64,000 nt of DNA from contig CM055275.1 of NCBI GenBank assembly GCA_029237695.1, positions 3,412,160-3,476,159 on the forward strand, in the 5' to 3' direction. Each line of letters begins with the position of its first letter. The first letter of the stretch is position 1. The stretch is from Conchocele bisecta. Taxonomy: Eukaryota > Mollusca > Bivalvia > Lucinida > Thyasiridae. Below the pieces are notes generated by a model. The model did not search any database and was not told the origin of the DNA. It worked only from the letters and a program-made list of their open reading frames with translations. This document shows positions 54,684 to 63,124 of the stretch, piece after piece. A program made the position numbers and the translations under genes.

Positions 54684-55617
54684 AGCGGCGGGCGCGGCGG
54701 GCGGCGTTCACAATCAATGTTAAGTTTTCGTGTTTGAGTCTATTTCTTTGTTACTGTACCACCTAGGACCACAAAACTTTCACAGCTTCATAATCAAGGG
54801 GTGCCCACCACATATCACTATCCAACATGTTACCTTTTTTTTTAACTTGACCCATTGTTTCCGCGCAGCCGACTTAGCCATTTTCAATGTTAACTTTTCG
54901 CGTTTACAATGTTAAGTTTTCGTGTTTAAGTCCATTTCTTTGTTACTGTACCACCTACATGTAGGACCACCAAACTTTCACAGCTTCATAACCAAGGGGT
55001 GCCCACCACATACAACTATCCAACATGTGACCATTTGTTTTACCTTCACCTATTATTTCTACGTAATTGACTTAGCCATTTTCAACGTTAACTTTTTAAC
55101 GTACGTGTGGTTAAAGTTTTTTGGTTAAAAGTTTTTCATTATTCTATATCTCTGCAACTGCTTCGCCCATTACCTTGAAACTTCACATGGGTGTTTATCA
55201 TCATCCATATTTTCATTCTAACCCCCAACCGTGCAGCCCCTGTGCCCAATGTCAATGTCAAGGTCAAATTACTTTGAATTTTGTTGTTAAAGATTTTTCG
55301 TGTACTATATCTCTGCAACTGCTTCACCCATTACCTTGATACTTCACATGGGTGTTTATCATCATTGTCACGCCCGCTTGCGGAAAGCGCGATATCGTCG
55401 GCATTTTTGCATACGTCCGTCCGTCCGTACGTCCGTGTGTCCGGTTAAAGTTTTTTGGCTAAAGTTTTTCCATCTACTATATCAATTTGTTAGTGTCCAA
55501 GCCTCGCCCCAAGGCGCGACACGGCCATCTAGTTTACAAAAAGTGGGTATAATTATGTTGTCCAAGTGTCTATGCTTGGAAAAAACCTGGCCTTCGTGGC
55601 TTTGCCTCGTTTCTTGT
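54684..55617 (+). mobile_element. Dispersed element G, copy 2
   Basis: (CGGG)n head, then two units of the ~175-bp type, two of the ~150-bp type (ATATCTCTGCAACTGCTTC), then CCGTCCGTCCGTACGTCCGT and GCCTTCGTGGCTTTGCCTCG. It has fewer internal units than 42552-43985 and no foldback arms. The left terminus is missing. Confidence 0.85.
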
Positions 55618-55797
55618 TATTATACTGAATTTATTACATGGCTATGAGTAATAAATTCAGTATAATAATTCTGCATATTTTTAATCATCAAATATATGAA
55701 GTAATGCATTTCGGGAAAAATAAATGATTACCAGATTACTCCCTCAAAGTATACTTTGCTAGATAAGAATACTTTGCAATTTTGATGAAATCGGCTA
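55618..55797. mobile_element. MITE family M1, half copy
   Basis: Starts at the central hairpin (ATTATACTGAATTTATTACA, then TGGCTATGAGTAATAAATTC) and runs to CTCCCTCAAAGTATACTTTG and GATGAAATCGGCTACAG. The left arm is lost at the border with element G. Confidence 0.85.
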
Positions 55798-55914
55798 CAG
55801 ATAAAAAACTGCTATGTTATACGGAAGATACTTTTTCATACATGTGTAGGGGTCAGTGGAATAAAGTTGCTAACTGCCTTGGGTCCTTCAGAAGGAGGCT
55901 ACCTCCTTGAGGGA

Positions 55915-55990
55915 ATTGAAGGAGTCAATGGAAGAAGGGGGTTAACTCCCTCAATGAGCTAGCCCCCTTCTTCCATTGACCCCTTCAATC
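55915..55990. mobile_element. Foldback upstream of the GT61 gene
   Basis: ATTGAAGGAGTCAATGGAAG, then AAGGGGGTTA pairs with TAGCCCCCTTCTTCCATTGA, then CCCCTTCAAT. About 30-bp arms with two mismatches, 70 bp before the start codon of the glycosyltransferase. Confidence 0.8.
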
Positions 55991-56057
55991 ATATTACAGA
56001 TCGTGGCAAATTAGAGTACCGCCGTGTGATTGTAGCTGTGGAGTTTGTGAACAAAGA

Positions 56058-57485
56058 ATGGCAACGTTGTCACGGCTGATATCCCGACGATGGATGCGGA
56101 GAAGAACAGGGTGTATTGTGTTGTTTATTGTGTTACTCTTCGTCGTTATGACAAATGTATACATATGCACGTGGCAGATAAACAGAAATCTGGACGGGGC
56201 CGAAGATACTCGTATACACTTGGAAACTGTTCAACACCACGCCACGGAGACCATAGAGACTGGTCACTATACACGCCAATCTGCCAACACCAGCTACGGT
56301 CGACACGAGTCTGCTAGACGCGAGAATGACGTCAGATATATGACGAGCATGTTACATACTAATCAATCATTCTGTAACGGGGACTTTATTGGATTCAGTA
56401 ACAGTTTTGCGCGTATGTATAATGTTGTCATTGTACCTATATTCGGTCACGGCAGAACTGGAGGTGAGAATCTAATGTCGGTAGCCAACCAATCGGAAGA
56501 TGCGGAATATTATAAACTTGACAAAGGTTTCTTCAGTATTGAGTGCGATAAACAAGTTCGGTATCACTTCAAAGGCAAATGGCATCTTACCAAATGGATG
56601 AGCGCAACGACTTCGGTAGAGCGACTACCATCGTGGGAGGCGCCTACGTCGCGGTGGACAATCGCCGTGGTGCGGTACGAGTACGTGAACCTGTATAACG
56701 CGATGACCGACTTCTACAACGCCTTCCTTCTCACAAAGGCGTTTTCCCTGACGCCGGACGACGTCGACATTCTGTGGATCGACGGTCATCCGAAAGGCAG
56801 TCTTGACGTCACGTGGGACATCCTGTTTGGCGGGATATACCGCATAGGCGACCTCACGGAGCCCATGAAATACCAGCGGCTGCTCTGGAACAGTGTGGGG
56901 TACGACAGCAGGTTACGTAATGTGAACATGTTGGAACTGCCATATGCCGACGAGTTTCGCGACTTTTTTCTGGGCCGACATGGCGTAAAGAACGAAGTGC
57001 CATTAAACTGTAACAATGTGTCCGTAATCATTATTTGGCGACGAGATTATGTGGCGCACCCCCGCAACGTAAACGGGATCGTGTCGCGCAAGATTAAAAA
57101 CGAGGCCGAACTATTTTCGGGAGTTAGAGATGTTCTTCCAGGCCATTCGGCTCGCGGTATTCAGATGGACTTGCTGCCTATGTCCGAACAGCTCACCCTA
57201 GTTTCCAAAGCGGATATTCTGATTGGCATGCATGGCGCTGGTTTATCACATGTTCTGTTTCTACCCCAACACGCGAGTGTCGTGGAGCTATTCCCGGACT
57301 ACTGGGTCGGGAGTATAAGTCACTTCCAAGCGATGTGCCGGTATCGGGACGTGTCATATTTCTCCTGGAGAAACCACGATCACGGCAGAGAGCTGGCCCA
57401 CTTCTACACGGTCGTCGACGTACCGGCCATAGTGGGCATGGTTAAAGGCGCGTACCGGAAGATGTGCGGAGACGAAATGCATTAA
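56058..57485 (+). CDS. Type II membrane glycosyltransferase, GT61/DUF563 family
   Basis: A 475-residue intronless frame. Residues 1-17 are basic (RRWMRRR), and 18-38 form one membrane segment (CIVLFIVLLFVVMTNVYIC). This signal-anchor layout is typical of Golgi or ER transferases with a luminal catalytic domain. Residues ~100-470 show the GT61 pattern: RYEYVNLYNAMTDFYNAFLL, WRRDY (327-331), the MHGAGLSH motif (391-398) and VVELFPDY (408-415). Family members transfer GlcNAc or xylose to proteins or N-glycans (EOGT, POMGNT2, plant xylosyltransferases). The substrate here is unknown. NxS/T sites (NTS, NQS, NVS) suit a luminal domain. The ATG has A at -3. Codon third positions are GC-rich, unlike the flanks. 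A broken partial copy lies at 58543. Confidence 0.9.
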   Translation: MATLSRLISRRWMRRRTGCIVLFIVLLFVVMTNVYICTWQINRNLDGAEDTRIHLETVQHHATETIETGHYTRQSANTSYGRHESARRENDVRYMTSMLHTNQSFCNGDFIGFSNSFARMYNVVIVPIFGHGRTGGENLMSVANQSEDAEYYKLDKGFFSIECDKQVRYHFKGKWHLTKWMSATTSVERLPSWEAPTSRWTIAVVRYEYVNLYNAMTDFYNAFLLTKAFSLTPDDVDILWIDGHPKGSLDVTWDILFGGIYRIGDLTEPMKYQRLLWNSVGYDSRLRNVNMLELPYADEFRDFFLGRHGVKNEVPLNCNNVSVIIIWRRDYVAHPRNVNGIVSRKIKNEAELFSGVRDVLPGHSARGIQMDLLPMSEQLTLVSKADILIGMHGAGLSHVLFLPQHASVVELFPDYWVGSISHFQAMCRYRDVSYFSWRNHDHGRELAHFYTVVDVPAIVGMVKGAYRKMCGDEMH

Positions 57486-57518
57486 CACCGCTCTACACCG
57501 GACACCCGGACACCTCGA

Positions 57519-57590
57519 TATATGTGTGGCCGTGACTGGAGAAATGGGGCTTATGGGATTTTTGACCAGTGTTGCTCTTGATCAAACAGC
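57519..57590. repeat. Dispersed repeat P just after the GT61 gene
   Basis: GTGGCCGTGACTGGAGAAAT, then GGGGCTTATGG. It is inverted at 58812-58878, and a third, weaker copy is at 58188-58222. The repeats may delimit mobile DNA but are also a common dispersed motif. Confidence 0.6.
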
Positions 57591-57625
57591 ACACTCCCGT
57601 ATCCTGATAACTCTCTATATTTCTT

Positions 57626-58033
57626 GAGTGAGTGAGTGAATAGGGTTTAACGTCCGCTTTTCTGACATAGAGGTACAAGCCTCAGGGAGTCTACACGCAG
57701 ACGGGTCAACGGGGTCGAGTCCCGTATCCACCTGTCCAAGGGGGGTAAATCCCAACTTCAGAACTCAATATTTACAATCAAAATATATATTCAGTCCTGA
57801 AATTAGAACAACCTGATCTGGTGCCAGGCCCTCGCCACACCAGCATCATTTATCCCATCCCTAAAAGTAATAGGATTAGCGCTAATCTTACTTTTATATA
57901 TGGGGCATAGCCCGACTCAACTCTCACATACAAGAAAGCCAAAAATGCACATGAGGGCCAAATCCGGTATAGTGGGTTCCGGAAAGTATGAACCCAATCG
58001 TTAAGCCAGTTTAGTCGCCTTGTACGACAAGCA
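57626..58033 (+). mobile_element. Dispersed element T, best-preserved copy
   Basis: Head GAGTGAGTGAGTGAATAGGG, then TTTAACGTCCGCTTTTCTGA. A B-box-like GGGTCGAGTCCC lies at 57712. Then TTCAGAACTCAATATTTACA, CCTCGCCACACCAGCATC, ATGAGGGCCAAATCC and GTTCCGGAAAGTATGAACCC. No open frame. The B-box-like word hints at a polymerase III-type origin, without proof. Confidence 0.78.
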
Positions 58034-58099
58034 ATGGCTACTGCAGCACTATTCTCAGGATCAGTTGATCCCGCCCCGGTGCCTGCACGGGGCTTCATT

Positions 58100-58390
58100 G
58101 ACGGAATGGCGAACAATGCAGATCCTGATCAGACTGTGCGGAAGCACAGGCTGATCTGGATATACACTGGTCGCAAAATACCGATACGCCCCATTTCTCC
58201 ATTCACAGCCACATTTAACCATTATAATGTGGGTACCGAAAAGTGTCGTCTGCTGTTGTTTAATAGTTTGCATTTGTCTCAAGATAAACATTGTTTGGCA
58301 AAATTTTAGAATCATTTCCATGGAAATGATTCTCATGTGCTGCAAAACCATGTATTTCAGCTTACCCTAATTTTGGAGCATGTTTGTCAT
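58100..58390. mobile_element. Foldback-type dispersed repeat (GATCCTGATCAG family)
   Basis: GCAGATCCTGATCAGACTGT then GCGGAAGCACAGGCTGATCT is the dyad block also seen, diverged, at 24500 and 19735. TAGAATCATTTCCATGGAAA then TGATTCTC at 58307-58334 is a tight hairpin. Confidence 0.6.
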
Positions 58391-58409
58391 GTGAATTAAT
58401 GAATATCCA

Positions 58410-58542
58410 GAGCAGAACGGGTGTAGGTTATGGGAAAATAGGTCCCACAACATACATACGAAAATAGAAAAAGTAGCAGAGAATAACGAAATATGTGGTC
58501 ATCGGTTAGTTTATATAGGAACAATCAATGGTGGTGGTGGAC
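58410..58542. repeat. Dispersed repeat shared with 62408-62535
   Basis: GGTTATGGGAAAATAGGTCC, then CATACGAAAATAG and GGTCATCGGTTAGTTTATAT match GGTTATGAAAAGGTAGGTTC, CATACGAATAGTG and GAATCGGTTAAGTTGTATAG. Confidence 0.65.
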
Positions 58543-58736
58543 GTATAAGTCACTTCCACGCGATGTGCCGGTATCGGGACGTGTCATATGTCTCCTGCAG
58601 AAACCACGATCACGAGAGAGAGAGCTGGCCGGCTTCTACACGGTTGTCGACGTACCGGCCATAGTGGGTGTGATGTGCAGACTGAGACGAAATTCAGTAA
58701 AACCTCTCTGAACTGGAAACACGGATAACCCAATAA
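58543..58736 (+). pseudogene. Partial GT61 duplicate (3' end)
   Basis: GTATAAGTCACTTCCA, CGATGTGCCGGTATCGGGAC, TTCTACACGGTTGTCGACGT and ACCGGCCATAGTGGG repeat 57313-57440 at about 90%. A GAGAGAGAGAGCTGG change adds two bases (frameshift), and about 25 bp are lost before GATGTGC. Homology continues past the stop codon into the 3' flank (ACCTCTCTGAACTGGAAACA against ACCGCTCTACACCGGACACC). It is therefore a DNA-level duplication and non-functional. Confidence 0.85.
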
Positions 58737-59180
58737 ATTTAACATTGATTTATTTCTGCACCTGTCTGTTCTGCTTCTAACAAACAATCTTGGTTATTAT
58801 CATTATGCGATAGCAGATCAGGTGCTAGACTGGCCATAAATCCCATAATCCCCATTTCTCTAGTCACGGCCACAAACTATATATGAACATCGCCGAACAC
58901 AATCATCAGAACAAATATACCATCTCGATATTGTCACATAAGACATAAGTTAACATTTTATGCAATATTTCTTTTTATTCTCGACAATTTAATACCATAA
59001 AATTGTTTATCAATTGAGTGACAAAGGTCACAATCAACAACGGATGAAATGTTTAGGACAGTATATTTAAGGAGTAAAATTAAATACATGTTCATGTATT
59101 TTTTTCTTCACTTCATCAATGCCGCAAATGGTGGATCTTTCATATAAGCCAGACCATTCATGAATACATGTATGCACATA
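58737..59180. other. Intergenic, one inverted copy of repeat P
   Basis: 58812-58878 is the reverse complement of 57519-57583. Nothing else is recognised. Confidence 0.4.
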
Positions 59181-59182
59181 CA

Positions 59183-59485
59183 TAGAGAATAGTAGGTTAG
59201 TGTCGTGAATGGGAAAACATATCTGGCAAGGCTTAGGAAACGGGATGGGCGAGGCTCTGCCGAGCACATCCCGTTTCCGTGCCGCGCCAGATATTTTTCC
59301 CATTCACGGCACTAATCTACTATTCTATTTATCCCGTCAACACCTACAAATGGCTTTAAAATGCAAAACGATAACCCCTGCCACCGCACATATTCACACG
59401 CAGTGATTAGGTCGTATTGACAGGATATCAAAAATGTTTCACGGCACCGTGTTTCGCGGCACATACGCACTGTGACTGGATAAAT
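59183..59485. mobile_element. Two-module foldback family K, copy 3 (reverse)
   Basis: AGAGAATAGTAGGTTAGTGT, GGAAACGGGATGGGCGAGGC, TTTATCCCGTCAACACC, then GTTTCACGGCACCGTG and ACTGGATAAAT: both modules in the order expected for the reverse complement of 40335-40646. Confidence 0.9.
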
Positions 59486-59554
59486 GACATATTATACAGT
59501 ATACCGCTTGGAAAAAAATTACACTCCTGACATGGTATGGGTTTTACTTGGAAA

Positions 59555-59645
59555 CATAATATGAGCTGTGTCGCGCGAAAACCCGTCTTCGGGAGTCTGA
59601 CGGCACCACAAGATATGACGTCGTAATTGCCGCCGATATTTCCAA
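59555..59645. repeat. Dispersed repeat shared with 24985-25070
   Basis: ATATGAGCTGTGTCGCGCGA, then AAACCCGTCTTCGGGAGTCT and ATGACGTCGTAATTGCCGC. Confidence 0.6.
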
Positions 59646-60070
59646 TTATCGACGTTTGACCAACCGCCATGTTACGTTTGTTTGGTGTTAAAGTTATCTA
59701 ACGAACAGAACAGCAACGCATCTCGTTGTTTGTATTATGTTAATGCATTTTTTCCAATGTGAGCGCTATAAATTCGTTTAAATTTATTTGAACTTTAGTT
59801 CAGTGTAAGATATATTCCCAAATATAGTGTGGCGATTTGGGATTCACCAATTCTGTATCTTACCACGAATACCCATGATAGTGAGTAACACACACACTGT
59901 CTCACTATATTCCATAATATGAAGCATTGGTTACCTTTCAACTTGCATCTGTATAAACGTACAATGATAAGTCCAGGTATTGTTTGGAAGTGTTATGTTT
60001 CATTCACTTACTCATCATCATTCCCTATGTTGGTCGTTTCAAGTTATGGTCGCCGCCATATTGGATTATG
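59646..60070. other. Intergenic, nothing recognised
   Basis: No supported feature. Open frames at 59919-60197 and 59984-60184 have no family resemblance. Confidence 0.3.
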
Positions 60071-60077
60071 CCAACTC

Positions 60078-60245
60078 AATGGTTGGTCGTTGCGACCACA
60101 GGCATTTGTCGTACGACCAATGTCTTGGTCGAAGCGACCACTTCCTGTAAAATGCGACCACCAAACTACCAACTCAGGAAATGACGACAAGACCTAAATG
60201 ATGTCACAGACCTTGCCTTATATATTGGTCGCTCCGACCAAGCGA
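60078..60245. repeat. Cluster of TTGGTCG..CGACCA dyads
   Basis: Four short inverted repeats: TTGGTCGTTGCGACCA (60081), TGTCGTACGACCA (60107), TTGGTCGAAGCGACCA (60124) and TTGGTCGCTCCGACCA (60225). Further single CGACCA words lie between (60156). Each has a 5-6-bp stem with 2-4 central bases. Confidence 0.8.
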
Positions 60246-60399
60246 CCTCAGTTCAGTCCTTGGAGACAACCGGAAAACCTGTAGATTCTGTTATCCTCTT
60301 ATTAATATTATTACCAATAAAGTACATAATTCCAGATAGTAATAAAATAACCCCTCAAGCCGCAACATATCAAAAGTCCCCATGAATCCCACTGGACCT

Positions 60400-61145
60400 T
60401 AATCCAGGAATCAAGAAGGCGTCCGAAATGGCCGCCAAAGTGAAAAATAAAATCATAACGAGTGCAAACTGAAACGCACTAAACGAACCAGGAAAAAAAA
60501 GTGCCGTAACAGACTGAAAATAACTAACGAATCATAATAATCCAAATACTGAAAAGAAATACATTCAAAATGTCGTGCAAGATGGCCGCAAACATCTCTG
60601 AGGTCTCTAAACTGAGCAAACATGTGGAACTGTGACATTTGGAATAACTATATTCAAGCGAAATATTGGGGTTATTAGGAGAACTTCCATCTACGCCATA
60701 GATTTAATACATATTTTATATATTATGTTATGTAAAATGATACTCAAGATGGCCACCAAATAGCGAGACATGTCGTAAAACTGACGTGAATTTGTATTTT
60801 AAATATACATATATATCATTTACCCTAATTAATATATTTTAATTTGCTATATTGGTCTATAGGAGGCATTTGAACTTGGTAATACATAACTGGATATGTT
60901 TTGCGCTCAAATAGTTAAAATTCCAGATGTGGTATATCAACATCATACATCGTTTAACTAGTAATACGCTCAACTAGCTAATAATCACAATAACATAGAT
61001 GCAATATGGCCGCGATATATGTCCTGTGTTTGTTGTTGGTGATATTCCCAAGTACGTCAGTTGGTAATGTATCCTGGGAAATGGCAACATAACAGTCTTA
61101 TTTGGGGTTTCGTTTTAAAATTCCAAGATGGTTACACATTTGTGT
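60400..61145. repeat. Degenerate repeat with AAGATGGCCGCC words
   Basis: ATGGCCGCC, AAGATGGCCGC, AAGATGGCCACC, ATATGGCCGCG and CAAGATGGTTAC occur at about 60428, 60582, 60748, 61006 and 61126. Spacing is irregular. Probably a decayed dispersed element. No gene is supported. Confidence 0.45.
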
Positions 61146-61540
61146 CGAGATACTAGTAGACACTATAGTTTACCATTACCATGATTACAGTTCATACATC
61201 TGTACATCTGCCACTATACATATCTAAATGTATTGACGTATGATAAAACAACATTATGTTTGACAACAAGAGGCGTTCCAACTTATTTTGAAACGCATTT
61301 GAATTGACAATATTTCTTGAACAACCGTAGTTATAATTACAATGTAAATAGTATAACATACTCTTGGCACTGTGTTTCTTCAAGAAAATAGTTTTTGCCC
61401 GTTAAATTGTTTAAAATCAATGTTTAAAAACAATGGCATATCACCGTGGACGGCACCAGCTAAACAGTAGTTTTGAACGCCTTAGCAGAGAATATGTTAA
61501 ATGAGTCCACACGGAATCATATGTCAACACCACTTCATTT
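61146..61540. other. Intergenic, nothing recognised
   Basis: AT-rich, without element ends or coding-like frames. Confidence 0.3.
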
Positions 61541-61541
61541 T

Positions 61542-61845
61542 CATCGGTGTGAAGTGAGCAGTGAGCAGTAAGTAGCAGTGAGATGTATGTCACTGCTGGC
61601 AGTAAGCGGCAGTGAGCAGTGAGGTGTGTTTCACTGCTAGCAGTAAGCAGCAGTGGGCAGTGAGATGTGTCTCACTGCTAGCAGTAAGCGGCAGTGAGCA
61701 GTTATATGCGTCAGGCAATAATGTAAACTAAGTTCGTGCGTAAACTCTTTAGACCGGACAATGTATATTTGCGTAATCTCTCTAAACCGGACACCAATGC
61801 AAGCTAGGTATGTGTGCGGAATCTCTCTAGACCGGTATGTACAGT
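61542..61845. repeat. Minisatellites C and D, second composite copy
   Basis: Matches 22844-23097 at about 96%, including CACTGCTAGCAGTAAGC units, CAGTTATATGCGTCAGGCAA and the start of minisatellite D. Minisatellite D is then cut to about three units, and element E1 is absent. Confidence 0.92.
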
Positions 61846-62017
61846 TGGGTCATCGTGTAAGTGTATCGTTTCCACGCACGCGTATCGTGTGCGTCCCGTG
61901 TTCGTCTCGTGCCGTGGACACGAAGTTCGTTTCGTTTTACTAATTTGCATATCGTGTTGGTGTGAATCGTGCCGTGTAAAACGATACGAATTAGAAGATA
62001 GGTGCCGTGTTACAGGT
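61846..62017. other. CGTGTCGT-rich segment
   Basis: Many short words such as TATCGTGT, CGTGCCGTG and TTCGTTTCGTTTTAC with loose internal repetition. No feature is assigned. Confidence 0.3.
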
Positions 62018-62061
62018 GAGTGAGTGAGTGAATAGGGTTTAACGTCCGCTTTTCTGACAGA
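62018..62061 (+). mobile_element. Solo head of element T with 12-bp direct repeats
   Basis: GAGTGAGTGAGTGAATAGGG, TTTAACGTCCGCTTTTCTGA, CAGA is the first 42 bp of element T (57626). It is flanked by exact CGTGTTACAGGT at 62006-62017 and 62062-62073. This looks like either a tiny insertion with target duplication or the remnant of an excision or deletion. Confidence 0.8.
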
Positions 62062-62073
62062 CGTGTTACAGGT

Positions 62074-62400
62074 ATGACTGTGCTAAATATAGTACACATC
62101 GGCCAGGGGGTATGCTTTAGTAGTCCGGTATACAAAAAATAGTGCAGACGTTTTGAGGCCACAGACCCAGTTTGCTTATAAATCCTGATCCATTACAGCC
62201 CAAGTTTACTTGAGAAACATGTTGGGGTGTTTTTAACACCAGTTTCCAGCATATTTCTAGTATTTAAAGATAAATTACTGAGCCTGCTTGTCACGTGATG
62301 TGAACACTACGTCACATGACAATTTGATGATAAACAATATGGCGGACTGGACAAGATTGAATTTTTATTTCTTATGAGTAAGTGAACATATTGTTTAATT
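62074..62400. other. Intergenic, nothing recognised
   Basis: No supported feature. Confidence 0.3.
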
Positions 62401-62407
62401 AGTGAAA

Positions 62408-62535
62408 ATCCGGTGCAGACAGGTTGCAGGTTATGAAAAGGTAGGTTCCACAGCATCCATACGAATAGTGAAAGTGTGAGAGAATGGCCATATTTGGAGG
62501 AATCGGTTAAGTTGTATAGTAAAACTAATTGGTGG
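62408..62535. repeat. Dispersed repeat shared with 58410-58542
   Basis: See the motifs listed for 58410. Here it is not followed by the GT61 fragment, so that fragment was not part of the repeat. Confidence 0.65.
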
Positions 62536-63120
62536 TTGCTAGCCTTACACGGAATTCGTGTCGTGCCACACGGGACGATTTGGATTAACCAATGAGATTG
62601 TCAGAATCGTGCGGTTAAAATATACCGATGCACCGGTTCATTTTTCATTTCAGCCACGATTTTCATGAAGTTCTTTCAAAATGAATCAATTTTCAGTTTT
62701 ACGATACAGAATCAATTTCAAGCGGAGGATTGTGAATTATCACAATCTGATCCATCTTATATATTTGTCTTCCATAAAGTAATTAATTAGTTATTCAGCA
62801 TTGTAATCCGCACCACCGCCGGACACAAACAAAATATCCCCCACACACACGGCCATCTCAATTTTGCGTCCGCAAAGTTCCGGTCTATATCCCCCAAAGT
62901 GGGAACAATTTATATCCCCCTCCACAACCACCCTCCCCAGATGTTGTCTCTGATTACACTACATCCCCGACCACCACTAACCAGATGTTTCTGTATGTAA
63001 CACAAGTCGACTTACATGACTTGAGTTACCGACAGACTGGTACCTGGACATAACGGACCAGATTTCGGACTAGTAATGTTTCGGTGGCCGACTGATCAGG
63101 TGACGACGGATAACCGATAC
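62536..63120. other. Intergenic, C-rich words
   Basis: ATATCCCCC occurs three times at 62836-62921, probably part of a decayed element. No gene is supported. Confidence 0.35.
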
Positions 63121-63124
63121 AAAT

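Noticed and set aside
57519..58878. A transposon bounded by inverted repeat P that captured the GT61 fragment
   Set aside because: Repeat P has a third copy inside the interval and is a common dispersed motif, and no target duplication is visible at the outer edges.
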